Of a stretch of 64,000 nt of DNA, positions 17,801-30,131 are shown piece by piece (the stretch's first letter is position 1; every line of letters starts with the position of its first letter). Source of the DNA: Aromatoleum tolulyticum (lineage in GTDB: Bacteria; Pseudomonadota; Gammaproteobacteria; Burkholderiales; Rhodocyclaceae); contig NZ_FTMD01000010.1 in assembly GCF_900156155.1 (NCBI RefSeq), positions 1 to 64,000 on the forward strand, read 5' to 3'. The notes under the pieces are model-generated. The model did no database searches, was not told where the DNA came from, and saw only the letters and a list, made by a program, of their open reading frames with translations. Both the position numbers and the translations under genes were made by a program.

Positions 17801-18293
17801 CCCAGCTCGCCTTGAGCATCAGCGGGTAGCCGACTTCGCGCGCGAGGCGCTTGATTTCGTCGAGGTCCTGCGGCAGCGCGCCGGTGGCGGGGACGACCGG
17901 CACGCCGGCGGCGACCGCGAGCTTGCGCGCGGCGACCTTGTTGCCCAGATCGCGCATCACCTGCGGCTGCGGGCCGATGAAGGCGATGCCGGCGGCGGCG
18001 CAGGCTTCGGCGAACTCGGGGTTCTCGGAGAGGAAGCCGTAGCCGGGGTGGATCGCGTCCACCTCGGCATCCTTCGCCACGCGGAGGATGTCGGCGATGT
18101 CGAGGTAGGCCGCGATCGGCTTCTGGCCGGTACCGACGAGGTAGGACTCGTCGGCCTTGAAGCGGTGCAGCGCGAAGCGGTCCTCGTTGGCGTAGATCGC
18201 CACCGTGCGGATGCCCAGTTCGCTCGCGGCGCGGAACACGCGGATGGCGATTTCGCCACGGTTGGCGACGAGGATGCTCTTGATCGGTTTCAT
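14844..18293 (-). CDS. pyc: pyruvate carboxylase
   Basis: The protein is about 1149 residues, the usual length for single-chain enzymes. It has a biotin carboxylase domain (KSILVANRGEIAIRVFRA at the start, IHPGYGFLSENPEFAEAC, ATP-grasp loop WGGGGRGMR), then the carboxyltransferase domain (LLTDTTMRDAHQSLFATRMR, LECWGGATFDVALRFL). The C-terminal biotinyl domain has VSIEAMKMETAL with the biotinylated lysine. ATG 18293 (MKPIKSIL) is preferred over the longer frame because homology begins there. It makes oxaloacetate from pyruvate and bicarbonate, an anaplerotic step that complements the serine-to-pyruvate route encoded upstream. Confidence 0.95.
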   Translation of the reverse strand: MKPIKSILVANRGEIAIRVFRAASELGIRTVAIYANEDRFALHRFKADESYLVGTGQKPIAAYLDIADILRVAKDAEVDAIHPGYGFLSENPEFAEACAAAGIAFIGPQPQVMRDLGNKVAARKLAVAAGVPVVPATGALPQDLDEIKRLAREVGYPLMLKASWGGGGRGMRAIENEDELPGLLDVARREALAAFGNDEVYLEKLVRRARHVEVQVLGDTHGNLVHLFERDCSVQRRNQKVVERAPAPYLDETRRTELCDAALKLCRAANYTHAGTVEFLMDADTGAFYFIEVNPRIQVEHTVTEQVTGVDIVKAQIRVTEGARIGAADAYLPAQADIRLNGHALQCRVTTEDPENAFTPDYGRITAYRSAAGFGLRLDGGTAYSGAVITPFYDSLLVKVTAWGHSPDEAIARMDRGLREFRIRGVSSNLQFLENVIAHPLFRSGECTTRFIDTTPELFRFQKRQDRATKLLKFLGEVSVNGNPEMAGREAPKGPLAKPVKPHVDLAVPPPAGTRELLQDLGPAGFAQWMKAEQRVLLTDTTMRDAHQSLFATRMRTRDMLEIAPHYARLVPQLFSLECWGGATFDVALRFLKEDPWERLARLRTAVPNVLFQMLLRASNAVGYTNYSDNVVRYFVEQAAKEGIDVFRVFDSLNWIDNMRVAMDAVNEAGALCEGTLCYTGDLFDASRPKYKLQYYVDLAKQLEKAGAHILGIKDMAGVCKPRAAAALVKALKEEVGLPIHFHTHDTSGIAAASVLAAVEAGVDAVDGALDAMSGLTSQPNLGSIAAALAGSERDTGLDLDAMQSLSHYWEGVRRAYAPFEADIRCGTSDVYKHEMPGGQYTNLREQARAMGLEHRWPEVSQAYADVNQLFGDIVKVTPTSKVVGDMALFMVANDLTPEEVMDPAKEIAFPESVISLFRGELGFPPDGFPKALERKVLKGAEPIKGRAGDFLPAVDLDAARAEAEAAIGRQVSDTDLASWLMYPKVFKDYAAHHARFGDVSLLPTPVFFYGLKDREEISVDIEKGKSLIVRQTGSSDTPDEEGRVKVFFELNGQPRLQRIPKAGAAPTGRRHPKIDDANPNHVGAPMPGAVVTVAVHAGQKIAKGTPLVSIEAMKMETALTAERDGVVKAVFVKPGDKVAAKDLLVELQ

Positions 18294-18441
18294 GTGCCTG
18301 CCCTGTCCTTCTGGCATGTCTTGCTGGTTGTAATTACTCACGAGTACCGTCGATACCGAACACGGCCGTGGTCATGGCCGCAGCCGTTGGGGACTTTAAG
18401 GCCGACCACCCGAACCCCGATATCCGGTAAACGCCTAATTC

Positions 18442-18491
18442 TTTTGTAATCGGCCTGTCTGAACCTTTTTTGTAATCGGCGTGGCCGAACC
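18442..18491. repeat. two tandem 24-bp direct repeats upstream of pyc
   Basis: TTTTGTAATCGGC followed by TG.C.GAACC occurs at 18442-18465 and 18468-18491, 21 of 24 positions identical, with a 26-bp period. The repeats lie between the pabB stop and the pyc start, about 150-200 bp before pyc. Regularly phased repeats in an intergenic space suggest regulator binding sites or a small duplication. Confidence 0.6.
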
Positions 18492-18505
18492 GTTAGAAGC
18501 CCTGC

Positions 18506-19624
18506 TCATGCGGCACATTGCAGGATGCGGGCCTTGGCGCGCATCTCCTCGTATTCGTCGTGCGCGACCGAATCGGCCGTGATGCCACCGCCGACGCCGT
18601 ATTCGGCCCGGCCGGTGAGTCCGTCGAGCGCCAGCGTGCGGATCGCAACGTTGAAGATCGCGTCGCCGCCGGGTTTGAGCAGGCCGATCGCGCCGCAGTA
18701 GATGCCGCGCGGCGCGGCTTCGAGGCCGGCGATGATCTCCATCGCCTTGATCTTGGGCGCGCCGGTGATCGAGCCGCAGGGGAAGAGCGCGGCGAAGATG
18801 TCCGCGAGGCCGGCGTCCGGCCGCAGCTCGGCCGACACGGTCGAGGTCATCTGGAACACGGTCGGATAGGTCTCGACGGAAAACAGATGCGGCACGCTGA
18901 CGGTGTGCGGGCGCGCGACCCGCGACATGTCGTTGCGGATGAGATCCACGATCATCAGGTTCTCGGCGCGATTCTTCTCCGACGCGGCCAGCGCCTCGGC
19001 GTGCCGTGCGTCCTGCCCGGGACTGCTGCCGCGCGCGAGCGTGCCCTTCATCGGCTTCGAGATCAGGCGGTCGCCGTCGCGGCGGAAAAAGAGCTCGGGC
19101 GACAGCGACAGGATGCGGTGGCGCCCGAGGTCGAGCAGCGCGCAGTAGCCGGTCGGCTGGCCCGCGCGCAGGTGCGCGTAGAGCGCGCGATGGTCGCCGT
19201 CGAAGCGGCCGTGCAGACGGATCGTGTGGTTGATCTGATAGACGTCGCCGGCGCGGATGTGGTCGAGGATGCGGCCGATGTCCGCGTCGTAGCGTTCGCG
19301 TTCGACGCCGGGCTGCCAGCCGTCGCAGCGCACCGCGGCGGGCGTCGGCTCGTCCGTGTCCACGGGCGCGTCGAACACGCCGAACCACGCCAGCGGCAAC
19401 TCCGGACGCTGGCGGAAGCGGAACGCCGGGTCGAAGGCGGCGCCTGCCTCGTAGCAGACGAAACCGGCCACCCACGCCCCGGAGCGTGCCAGCGCGTCGG
19501 CCCGCGCGAGCACCGCACGCACTTCCTGCGGCTCGCGCGCGACGAGCTGCTCGCGCGGCGCAGCGAAATGCAGCGGCGTGGCGCCGGTGGCATCCGCCGG
19601 GAAGTCGAAGCGCAGCTTCACCAT
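18506..19624 (-). CDS. pabB: aminodeoxychorismate synthase component I
   Basis: The protein is about 372 residues. It has the chorismate-binding fold signatures YQINHTIRLHGRF, LSPELFFRRDG, KPMKGTLARG, EKNRAENLMIVDLIRNDM and FPCGSITGAPKIKAMEII, ending in GRAEYGVGGGITADS. It aminates chorismate (with the PabA glutaminase, not present here) on the way to p-aminobenzoate and folate. ATG 19624 is preferred; GTG 19627 is possible. Only a few bases separate it from folB, so the two folate genes are probably translated together. At about 370 residues it is a short PabB without the PabC fusion. Confidence 0.9.
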   Translation of the reverse strand: MVKLRFDFPADATGATPLHFAAPREQLVAREPQEVRAVLARADALARSGAWVAGFVCYEAGAAFDPAFRFRQRPELPLAWFGVFDAPVDTDEPTPAAVRCDGWQPGVERERYDADIGRILDHIRAGDVYQINHTIRLHGRFDGDHRALYAHLRAGQPTGYCALLDLGRHRILSLSPELFFRRDGDRLISKPMKGTLARGSSPGQDARHAEALAASEKNRAENLMIVDLIRNDMSRVARPHTVSVPHLFSVETYPTVFQMTSTVSAELRPDAGLADIFAALFPCGSITGAPKIKAMEIIAGLEAAPRGIYCGAIGLLKPGGDAIFNVAIRTLALDGLTGRAEYGVGGGITADSVAHDEYEEMRAKARILQCAA

Positions 19625-19629
19625 CACGT

Positions 19630-20100
19630 TCAGAGCAGACCGCCCACGGCGGTCAGCGGTCGGGCGTCGGACTGGTTCGATGCCGCCGCAAGAACATCCA
19701 CCGACTGCTTCCGCCGCCGTTGCTCGCTTGCGCGCACATGTTCGCCGCGGTTCGCCGTGCGTTCGATGCCGATCGCGGTCGCGTAGCGGCTAACGCGCTG
19801 CTTGTAGAGGCCGACCGACACTTCCTGCACGCGCGGGTCGAGACCGAAGGCGAAATCGAAGACCTCGTTGACGCGCGTCTCCAGCAGCGGCGTATGCGCG
19901 CTGCGCGGCCATTCGGTCGCGAGCCAGCGGCACAGCGGTTCGTAGTCGAGGCAGTCGTCGAGCCCGTCCGGCACGGCCGGCGCGAGGCCGGTCAGGGTCA
20001 CGGACACCCACACCGGCTGCGGCTCGTACTCGTCCTCGTAGATGCCCACCGCGAGGCGGGTCTCGAGGCGTTCGATCTTCACGCTCCAGATCGCATTCAT
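19630..20100 (-). CDS. folB: dihydroneopterin aldolase-like protein (FolB family)
   Basis: The core (about residues 1-120) matches the FolB/FolX tunnelling fold. WSVKIERLETRLAVGIYEDE leads in, then LDYEPLCRWLATEW, HTPLLETRVNEVFDFAFGLD with the conserved glutamate, and VQEVSVGLYKQR. ATG 20100 has GGAGG nine bases upstream; ATG 20106 overlaps the lipA stop. The C terminus carries about 35 extra residues, rich in R, S and A, compared with the usual 120. Role is folate (pterin) synthesis, in line with pabB downstream. Confidence 0.8.
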   Translation of the reverse strand: MNAIWSVKIERLETRLAVGIYEDEYEPQPVWVSVTLTGLAPAVPDGLDDCLDYEPLCRWLATEWPRSAHTPLLETRVNEVFDFAFGLDPRVQEVSVGLYKQRVSRYATAIGIERTANRGEHVRASEQRRRKQSVDVLAAASNQSDARPLTAVGGLL

Positions 20101-20105
20101 CGTCA

Positions 20106-21074
20106 TCAGCCTCCGATCACGCCGTGCGCCTGCAGGTCGGCGTGGTAGGACGAACGCACCATGGGGCCGGAGGCGACGTGGCGGAAGCCCATCTTTTCGC
20201 CGACGACGCGCAGCTCGTCGAATTCGGCCGGCGTGACGTAGCGGCGCACCGGCAGGTGGTGCAGGCTGGGCTGCAGGTATTGCCCGATCGTGACCATGTC
20301 GACGTTGTGGGCGCGCAGGTCGGCCAGGGTCGCCTCGATCTCCTCGCGCGTCTCGCCCACGCCCAGCATCAGGCCGGACTTGGTCGCGACGTTCGGGTGG
20401 CGCTCCTTGAAGCGCGCGAGCAGGTCCAGCGAGTGTTCGTAGTCCGCGCCGGGGCGCACTTCGCGATAGAGGCGCGGCACCGTCTCGATGTTGTGATTGA
20501 AGACGTCGGGCGGAACGGCCGTCAAAACGTCCAGCGCGAGGTCGACCCGGCCACGGAAGTCCGGGGTCAGGACTTCGACGGTGATGCCGGGGTTGGCGGC
20601 GCGCGTCTCGCGGATGCAGTCGGCAAAGTGCTGCGCGCCGCCGTCGCGCAGGTCGTCGCGGTCCACCGAGGTGATCACGACGTATTTCAGGCGCATGCCG
20701 CCGACGGTCTGCGCGAGGTTCTTCGGTTCTTCCGGATCCAGCGGCAGCGGGCGGCCGTGGCCCACGTCGCAGAACGGACAGCGTCGCGTGCAGATCGCCC
20801 CCATGATCATGAAGGTCGCCGTGCCGTGGTTGAAGCACTCGCCCAGGTTCGGGCAGTTGGCTTCCTCGCACACGGTGTGCAGGCGGTTTTCGCGCAGCGT
20901 GCCGGTGAGCTGGCGCACGCTCTTCGTGCCGCGGAAGGCGGCGCGGATCCATTCCGGCTTGCGCAGCTGCTGCGCCGGCGTGATCGGGATGATCTTGACC
21001 GGGATGCGTGCGGTCTTCTCTGCGCCGCGCAGCTTGAGGCCGGTCTGGGGGGTGGGGGTGCTTGCGTTCTGCAT
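20106..21074 (-). CDS. lipA: lipoyl synthase
   Basis: The 322-residue radical-SAM enzyme has the auxiliary-cluster motif [12 protein letters not shown] and the radical-SAM motif [13 protein letters not shown], followed by [20 protein letters not shown] and the C-terminal [12 protein letters not shown] with the RSSY serine ligand. It inserts sulfur into octanoylated proteins; its substrates include GcvH from the same cluster. No lipB (octanoyltransferase) is next to it. Its stop overlaps the folB start region. Confidence 0.95.
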   Translation of the reverse strand: MQNASTPTPQTGLKLRGAEKTARIPVKIIPITPAQQLRKPEWIRAAFRGTKSVRQLTGTLRENRLHTVCEEANCPNLGECFNHGTATFMIMGAICTRRCPFCDVGHGRPLPLDPEEPKNLAQTVGGMRLKYVVITSVDRDDLRDGGAQHFADCIRETRAANPGITVEVLTPDFRGRVDLALDVLTAVPPDVFNHNIETVPRLYREVRPGADYEHSLDLLARFKERHPNVATKSGLMLGVGETREEIEATLADLRAHNVDMVTIGQYLQPSLHHLPVRRYVTPAEFDELRVVGEKMGFRHVASGPMVRSSYHADLQAHGVIGG

Positions 21075-21125
21075 GGGAGGACTCCGGCGGGCGGTCCGGC
21101 GAGTGCCGGGCCGCCCGGTGGGGCA

Positions 21126-22256
21126 TCAGCCGCGGTAGTAGCGCTGCGGCACGAAGGGGGTGCTGGCGACTTCGACCGGGACCGGCTTGCCGCGCACCAT
21201 CGCGGAGAGCTGGGTGCCGACCTTGGCGAGCGCGGTTTCGACGTAGCCCATCGCGACCGGCGCTTCCAGCGTCGGGCCGAAGCCGCCGCTGGTCACGACG
21301 CCGACCTTGCGGCCGTCCGCGTCGACGATCTCGGCGCCTTCACGCACCGGCACGCGGGCGTTCGGACGCAGGCCGACGCGCTTGCGCGACACGCCGTTGG
21401 CGATGTGGCCGAGGATCACGTCGGCGCCGGGGTAGCCGCCCGCGCGCGCGCCGTCGGCACGGCGCGGCTTGGACAGCGCCCACAGCAGGCTGCTTTCGAC
21501 CGGTGAGGTATTCACGTCGAGGTCGTGGCCGTACAGGCACAGGCCGGCTTCGAGGCGCAGCGAGTCGCGCGCGCCGAGGCCGATCGGGGCGACTTCCGGG
21601 TGGCTCAGCAGCTCGCGCGCCAGGGCCTCGGCCTTGTCGGCCGGCACCGAGATCTCGAAGCCGTCCTCGCCGGTGTAGCCCGAGCGGCTGATGTAGCACG
21701 GCACGCCGACGAGGTTCACGGTCGCGGTGTTCATGAACACCATCTTGGCGGTTTCCGGTGCGAGGCGGGCCATCACGGCACCGGCGGCTGGCCCCTGCAG
21801 CGCGAGCAGCGCGCGGTCTTCGAGCACCTCGACCTTGCAGCGGCCGGACAGGTGCTTCTGCATGTGGGCGATGTCCTGCGCCTTGCACGCGGCGTTAACC
21901 ACGACGAACAGGCGGTCGCCGAAGTTCGCGACCATCAGGTCGTCCATGACGCCGCCGGTGTCGTTGGTGAACAGCGCGTAACGCTGCATGCCCTGCGGCA
22001 GATCGATGATGTCGACCGGCACCAGCGTCTCGAGCGCTGCGGCGGCCTCGGGGCCGACGAGGAAGACCTGGCCCATGTGCGACACGTCGAACAGGCCGGC
22101 CTGCGTGCGGGTGTGGGTGTGTTCCTTGATGATCCCCGTCGGGTACTGCACCGGCATCTCGTAACCGGCGAAGGGCACCATCTTGGCGCCGAGGGACACG
22201 TGCAGGTCGTACAGCGGGGTGCGCAGCAGCGGCGCGTCGGAGTGGTTGTCGCTCAT
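21126..22256 (-). CDS. gcvT: glycine cleavage T-protein (aminomethyltransferase)
   Basis: The protein is about 376 residues with [20 protein letters not shown], the folate-binding aspartate segment around [29 protein letters not shown] and [23 protein letters not shown] 22256 is chosen because AAGGAAG is best spaced to it. It transfers the methylene group from aminomethyl-lipoyl-GcvH to tetrahydrofolate. Unusually it is separated from gcvH and gcvP by glyA, cycA and sdaA, but all lie on one strand with short gaps. Confidence 0.95.
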   Translation of the reverse strand: MSDNHSDAPLLRTPLYDLHVSLGAKMVPFAGYEMPVQYPTGIIKEHTHTRTQAGLFDVSHMGQVFLVGPEAAAALETLVPVDIIDLPQGMQRYALFTNDTGGVMDDLMVANFGDRLFVVVNAACKAQDIAHMQKHLSGRCKVEVLEDRALLALQGPAAGAVMARLAPETAKMVFMNTATVNLVGVPCYISRSGYTGEDGFEISVPADKAEALARELLSHPEVAPIGLGARDSLRLEAGLCLYGHDLDVNTSPVESSLLWALSKPRRADGARAGGYPGADVILGHIANGVSRKRVGLRPNARVPVREGAEIVDADGRKVGVVTSGGFGPTLEAPVAMGYVETALAKVGTQLSAMVRGKPVPVEVASTPFVPQRYYRG

Positions 22257-22286
22257 CATGCTTCCTTTACTGGGTATCACGGGTCA

Positions 22287-23666
22287 TCAACATTCGATGA
22301 CGTTCACGGCGAGGCCGCCGCGGGCGGTTTCCTTGTACTTCAACTTCATGTCGGCGCCGGTTTCGCGCATGGTCTTGATGACCTTGTCGAGCGAGACGAA
22401 ATGTTTGCCGTCGCCACGCAGCGCCATGCGTGCGGCGTTGATCGCCTTGATCGAGGCCATCGCGTTGCGCTCGATGCAGGGCACCTGGACCAGACCGCCG
22501 ACGGGGTCGCAGGTCAGGCCCAGGTTGTGCTCCATTCCGATCTCGGCGGCATTCTCCACCTGCTCGGGCGTTCCGCCCAGCACTTCGGCGAGTGCACCGG
22601 CCGCCATCGAGCACGCGACGCCGACCTCGCCCTGGCAGCCGACCTCGGCACCGGAGATCGAGGCGTTTTCTTTATAGAGGATGCCGATCGCCGCGGCGGT
22701 GAGCAGGAAACGGATCACGCCCTCCTCGCTCGCACCCGAAATGAAGCGGCTGTAGTAGTGCATCACGGCGGGCACGATGCCGGCCGCGCCGTTGGTCGGA
22801 GCCGTGACGACGCGGCCGCCGGTGGCGTTTTCTTCATTGACGGCGAGCGCGTACAGGTTGATCCAGTCCATCGTCGTCAGCGGGTCGCGCAGGCTGGCTT
22901 CGGGGGCGCTGGAGAGCTTGCGGTACATCTCGGCGGCGCGGCGCTTCACCTGCAGGCCGCCGGGCATGATGCCTTCCTTCTCGCAGCCGCGGCGCACGCA
23001 CCGCTGCATCACGTCCCAGATGCGCAGCAGGCCCGCACGCGTTTCCGCGTCGGTGCGCCACGCGCGTTCGTTTTCGAGCATCAGCTGGCTGATCGAAAGA
23101 TTCTTCTCGCGGCACTGAGCCAGCAGCGCGTCGCCGCTGTGGAACGGATGCGCGAGCGGGGTCGTGTCGGCGACGATGCGGTCGGCACCGGCGGCGTCCT
23201 CATCGACGACGAAGCCGCCGCCGACCGAGTAATACACCTTGCTCGTGAGCGTTTCGCCGGCAGCATCGAAGGCCGTGATGCGCATCCCGTTCGGATGGAA
23301 GGGCAGCGACTGGCGACGGTGCATCACCAGATGTTCGCGCTCCGTGAACGCGATCGGATGTTCGCCGGCGAGGAGCAGGCGCTGCTCGCCGCGGATGCGC
23401 GCGAGCTTGCTGTCAACCTGCTCCGTATCGACGAGATCCGGCGCTTCGCCCTCGAGACCGAGAAGCACGGCCTTGTCGCTGCCGTGCCCCTTGCCGGTCG
23501 CGCCGAGGGAACCGAACAGTTCGGCCTTCACGCTTCCGACCCGTGCGAGCCGGCCGGATTCCTTGAGCCCGTTCGCAAAGACCTGCGCCGCGCGCATCGG
23601 CCCCACGGTGTGGGACGACGACGGCCCGATGCCGATCTTGAACAGGTCGAAAACGCTGACGGCCAT
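22287..23666 (-). CDS. sdaA: L-serine ammonia-lyase (single-chain, iron-sulfur)
   Basis: The 459-residue protein begins [20 protein letters not shown] (substrate-loop SSSHT) and has the iron-sulfur ligands in [17 protein letters not shown] and [18 protein letters not shown]. It converts L-serine to pyruvate and ammonia. Its start is 6 bp after the stop of the amino-acid permease gene and gcvT follows 30 bp later, so it belongs to the glycine/serine operon. The oxygen-sensitive cluster suits a facultative anaerobe. Confidence 0.95.
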   Translation of the reverse strand: MAVSVFDLFKIGIGPSSSHTVGPMRAAQVFANGLKESGRLARVGSVKAELFGSLGATGKGHGSDKAVLLGLEGEAPDLVDTEQVDSKLARIRGEQRLLLAGEHPIAFTEREHLVMHRRQSLPFHPNGMRITAFDAAGETLTSKVYYSVGGGFVVDEDAAGADRIVADTTPLAHPFHSGDALLAQCREKNLSISQLMLENERAWRTDAETRAGLLRIWDVMQRCVRRGCEKEGIMPGGLQVKRRAAEMYRKLSSAPEASLRDPLTTMDWINLYALAVNEENATGGRVVTAPTNGAAGIVPAVMHYYSRFISGASEEGVIRFLLTAAAIGILYKENASISGAEVGCQGEVGVACSMAAGALAEVLGGTPEQVENAAEIGMEHNLGLTCDPVGGLVQVPCIERNAMASIKAINAARMALRGDGKHFVSLDKVIKTMRETGADMKLKYKETARGGLAVNVIEC

Positions 23667-23672
23667 GCCGGA

Positions 23673-25100
23673 TTACCTCGAGGTTTCGGTTGCGAGCATG
23701 CCGTTCGCACGGGCGGCACGTGACTTGGAGATCAGGTAGCCCGCGGTCAGCAGCGCGAACCAGACCGGAGCGACGTACAGCGCCACGCGGGTGCCGGCGT
23801 CCATCGCCAGGAACACGACCACCAGGGCCAGGAAGGCGAGCACGAACCAGTTGGCGAACGGCGCACCGGGCATGCGGAAGAACACCGCGGTGGCGACGCC
23901 CTGCTTCACTGCCTGGCGGTACTTGAGGTGCGACCAGACGATGATGCCCCAGGTCCACACGGCGCCGACGGTAGCGATGCTGGTGACATAGACGAAGGCT
24001 TCCTCGGGCACGACGTAGTTGAGCGCGACGCCGACCAGCATGAACAGCGCGGACAGCGTGATCGCAGCGGCCGGAACGTGGCTCTTGCTCACCTTGCCGA
24101 GCGCGGCCGGAGCCTGCCTGAACTGCGCGAGGGTGTAGAGCATGCGGCCGGTACTGAAGATGCCGCTGTTGCACGACGACGCCGCCGCGGTGATGACCAC
24201 GAAGTTGATGATGCCTGCCGCCGCCGGGATGCCGATCTTCTCGAACACGGTCACGAAGGGGCTCATGTTCGGGTTGAGTTCGTTCCAGGGGACGAGCGAC
24301 ATCAGCACGATCAGCGCGCCGATGTAGAAGATCAGGATGCGGTAGGTGACGCTGTTGGTGGCGTGCGGCAGCACCTTCTCGGGGTTCTGCGCCTCGCCCG
24401 CGGTGACGCCGATCAGCTCCACGCCGGTGTAGGCGAAGCAGGCTATCTGCAAGGTCAGCACGACCCCCACCATGCCCATCGGCGCGAAGCCGCCGTGCGA
24501 CCACAGGTTGGAGAAGCTCGCGGTCTTGCCGAGGTCGCCGACGCCGAAGATGATGATGACGAGGCCGATCACCAGCATCGCGACGATGGTCAGCACCTTG
24601 ATGATGGCGAACCAGAATTCCATCTCGCCGAACACCTTCACGGCAATCAGGTTGGCGCCGTACAGCACGACCAGCGTGACGAGCGCCGGTATCCACTGGG
24701 GGATGTCGGGAAACCAGTAGTGGAAATACACGCCGACGGCGGTCAGTTCCGCCATGCCGGTGACGACCCAGGTGAACCAGTAGGTCCAGCCGGTGACGAA
24801 GCCGGCCCACGGGCTGACGTATTCTTCGGCATAGGTCGCGAACGAACCCGCCACGGGGCGGTGAATCAGCAGCTCACCGAGCGCCCGCATGATGAAAAAT
24901 ACCGCGAGGCCGGCGAGCGCATAGGTCAGCAGCAGCGCGGGGCCGGCCTTGCTGATGGCCTTGGCCGAGCCGAGAAACAGGCCCACGCCGATCGCTCCGC
25001 CGATGGCGATGAGCTGGATGTGCCGGTCCTTGAGGCCTCGTTCGAGGTCCTTCCCTTCGTGTCGCTGCTCCTCATCGAGCATGTCGCTGATACGTGTCAT
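23673..25100 (-). CDS. cycA: CycA-like glycine/serine/alanine permease (APC family)
   Basis: This 475-residue transporter has twelve predicted helices and the amino-acid permease signature RHIQLIAIGGAIGVGLFLGS. GWTYWFTWVVTGMAELTAV, VKVFGEMEFWFAIIK and INFVVITAAASSCNSGIFST resemble E. coli CycA closely. Its place between glyA and sdaA supports glycine or serine as substrate. A stable hairpin lies just upstream (25148-25167). Other amino-acid:proton symporters of the same subfamily cannot be excluded. Confidence 0.8.
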   Translation of the reverse strand: MTRISDMLDEEQRHEGKDLERGLKDRHIQLIAIGGAIGVGLFLGSAKAISKAGPALLLTYALAGLAVFFIMRALGELLIHRPVAGSFATYAEEYVSPWAGFVTGWTYWFTWVVTGMAELTAVGVYFHYWFPDIPQWIPALVTLVVLYGANLIAVKVFGEMEFWFAIIKVLTIVAMLVIGLVIIIFGVGDLGKTASFSNLWSHGGFAPMGMVGVVLTLQIACFAYTGVELIGVTAGEAQNPEKVLPHATNSVTYRILIFYIGALIVLMSLVPWNELNPNMSPFVTVFEKIGIPAAAGIINFVVITAAASSCNSGIFSTGRMLYTLAQFRQAPAALGKVSKSHVPAAAITLSALFMLVGVALNYVVPEEAFVYVTSIATVGAVWTWGIIVWSHLKYRQAVKQGVATAVFFRMPGAPFANWFVLAFLALVVVFLAMDAGTRVALYVAPVWFALLTAGYLISKSRAARANGMLATETSR

Positions 25101-25147
25101 CCTTCCCTTCCTCGGTTAGTTCAACGGTCTCTCTCTGGCGTTGGAAA

Positions 25148-25167
25148 GCGGCGCCCGCAGGCGCCGC
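25148..25167 (-). terminator. hairpin between glyA and cycA (possible attenuator)
   Basis: GCGGCGCC-TGCG-GGCGCCGC forms a perfect 8-bp G/C stem with a 4-base loop. On the minus strand only TTT follows, so termination is likely partial. An A-rich tract precedes it just after the glyA stop. It could set glyA expression above that of the downstream genes or protect the upstream message end. Confidence 0.6.
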
Positions 25168-25180
25168 ATTTATATTTTTT

Positions 25181-26434
25181 TTATTTGCCGTAGACCGGGA
25201 AACGGGCGCACAGCGCGGACACCTTCGCGCGCACTGCGTCGATCACCGCGGGGTTCTCGAGGTCGTCGAGGATGTCGCAGATCCAGCCGGCCAGCTGCGT
25301 GACCTCGGCGATGCCGAAGCCGCGGGTGGTCGCCGCGGGCGTTCCGATGCGGATGCCGCTGGTCACGAACGGCGACTGCGGATCGTTGGGCACGGTGTTC
25401 TTGTTCACCGTGATGTGCGCCGCGCCGAGCGCCGCATCGGCGGCCTTGCCGGTGATGCCCTTGGCGATCAGGTCGACGAGGAAGAGGTGGTCGTCGGTAC
25501 CGCCCGACACGATCCTGTAGCCGCGCTCGAGGAACACGCCGGCCATCGCGCGGGCGTTGGCAATCACCTGCTTCTGGTAGTCCTTGAAGGACGGATCCAG
25601 CGCTTCCTTGAACGCCACCGCCTTGGCCGCGATGACGTGCATCAGCGGGCCGCCCTGCGTGCCGGGGAAGACCATCGAGGCGATCTTCTTCTCGATGTCC
25701 GCATTGGCACGGCCAAGGATGATGCCGCCGCGCGGGCCGCGCAGCGTCTTGTGCGTGGTGCTGGTGACGATGTCGGCGAAGGGCACCGGGCTGGGGTACA
25801 GGCCGGCGGCGACGAGGCCGGCGACGTGCGCCATGTCGACGAAGAGCAGCGCGCCGACCTTGTCGGCGATCGCGCGGAAGCGCGGGAAGTCGAGGTGACG
25901 CGCGTAGGCCGAGAAGCCGGCGACGATCATCTTCGGCTTGCACTCGACGGCGAGCGCCTCGAGCGCGTCGTAGTCGATCACGCCGTCGTCGGTGACGCCG
26001 TACTGCACCGCGTTGAAGATCTTGCCGGAGAAGTTCACCTTCGCGCCGTGCGTGAGGTGGCCGCCGTGCGCGAGGCTCATGCCGAGGATGGTGTCACCCG
26101 GCTGCAGCAGCGCGAAATACACCGCGGCGTTGGCCTGCGAGCCGGAGTGCGGCTGGACATTGACCCAATCCGCGCCGAACAGCTGCTTCGCGCGGTCGAT
26201 GGCGAGCTGCTCGACGACGTCGACATGCTCGCAGCCGCCGTAGTAGCGCTTGCCCGGATAGCCTTCCGCGTACTTGTTGGTGAGCACCGTACCTTGCGCC
26301 TGCATCACGCGCGGGCTGGCGTAGTTCTCGGACGCGATCAGCTCGATGTGGTCTTCCTGGCGGTCACGTTCGGATTCGATGGCCCCCCACAGGTCGGGGT
26401 CGAAGCCGGCAATCTCCATTTGCTTGTCAAACAT
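25181..26434 (-). CDS. glyA: serine hydroxymethyltransferase
   Basis: The 417-residue PLP enzyme has [53 protein letters not shown] segments and the cofactor lysine in [15 protein letters not shown]. It interconverts serine and glycine with tetrahydrofolate. Here it lies inside the gcv cluster, where it can use the methylene-tetrahydrofolate released by glycine cleavage to make serine for sdaA. A 221-bp gap before it may hold its own promoter. Confidence 0.95.
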   Translation of the reverse strand: MFDKQMEIAGFDPDLWGAIESERDRQEDHIELIASENYASPRVMQAQGTVLTNKYAEGYPGKRYYGGCEHVDVVEQLAIDRAKQLFGADWVNVQPHSGSQANAAVYFALLQPGDTILGMSLAHGGHLTHGAKVNFSGKIFNAVQYGVTDDGVIDYDALEALAVECKPKMIVAGFSAYARHLDFPRFRAIADKVGALLFVDMAHVAGLVAAGLYPSPVPFADIVTSTTHKTLRGPRGGIILGRANADIEKKIASMVFPGTQGGPLMHVIAAKAVAFKEALDPSFKDYQKQVIANARAMAGVFLERGYRIVSGGTDDHLFLVDLIAKGITGKAADAALGAAHITVNKNTVPNDPQSPFVTSGIRIGTPAATTRGFGIAEVTQLAGWICDILDDLENPAVIDAVRAKVSALCARFPVYGK

Positions 26435-26655
26435 GCGTGTACTCCGGAATGAATTTCGGGACAGGTGTCAGTGCGTCACGTCGGGACAGGAACCGCCGAC
26501 GAGTCCATTCGCAGCGTGTGCCCGGGACGTGGTATTCAGCGGACCGCGGGGCGAGACGCCGCCCGCGGCCCCGCGGCTGCGTGCGAACGCGCGCGCGCCG
26601 CGGGAATGCTCCTGGAGGAACATGACGAGGCGCCGCGGCGGCAGGCGGTGCTCGA

Positions 26656-27186
26656 TCAGTCGGCGGACTCGCCCTCGAGGTTGAGATCCACCATTAGCTC
26701 GTTCGCCAGCGTTTCCAGCTCGGCTTTCAGGACTGCCGGCTCGACGGACGCCGGCAGCTGCACTTCGATGCTGGCGCGGAACAACGGCTCGCCGCTGAAC
26801 GATGCGTTCTCGCAGGCGGTTTCGAGCTTGCTGATACTCGCGCCGTGACGCGCCAGCGCAGCCGAGATCTCGCGCACGATGCCCGGACGGTCGTGGCCGA
26901 CCAGGGTGAAATTCGTCGTGCGCGCCGTACCCGCGACCGGTGCCGCAGCGCCCCGCTCGATCGTCAGGCGCAGACCTTCCGCTTCGAGTTCGCGCAGCGC
27001 CGCCTCGAGCTTGCCGGCATCGGCCTCGGCGACTTCCAGGCGCACGATGCCCGCGAACTTGCCGGCGAGCTGCGCCATGCTGCTCTCCAGCCAGTTCGCG
27101 CCGCACGCGGCGGCACGCGCCGCCAGCGCATTCACGAGGCCCGGACGATCCGTGCCGATCAAGGTGATGACGAGAGATGCGTTCAT
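26656..27186 (-). CDS. gcvR: GcvR-like double-ACT-domain protein
   Basis: The 176-residue protein begins MNASLVITLIGTDRPGLVNA and repeats the pattern at about residue 90 (FTLVGHDRPGIVREISAALA), giving two ACT domains with no DNA-binding or catalytic domain. GcvR of E. coli has this build and works by binding the GcvA regulator in response to glycine. The position between gcvP and glyA fits a glycine-sensing role. No GcvA homologue is certain nearby, although a LysR gene (30632-31543) lies divergent from gcvH. Confidence 0.8.
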   Translation of the reverse strand: MNASLVITLIGTDRPGLVNALAARAAACGANWLESSMAQLAGKFAGIVRLEVAEADAGKLEAALRELEAEGLRLTIERGAAAPVAGTARTTNFTLVGHDRPGIVREISAALARHGASISKLETACENASFSGEPLFRASIEVQLPASVEPAVLKAELETLANELMVDLNLEGESAD

Positions 27187-27213
27187 GTCCTCGGCTCCTG
27201 TGGTTGGTATGCT

Positions 27214-30102
<2,889 letters not shown>

Positions 30103-30131
30103 GGCTTGGGCAGTGTCCGGAAGTGGATCGA

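Noticed and set aside
26435..26655. Extra small gene between gcvR and glyA
   Set aside because: Open frames here have no ribosome site or recognisable sequence; the gap is more likely promoter or leader.
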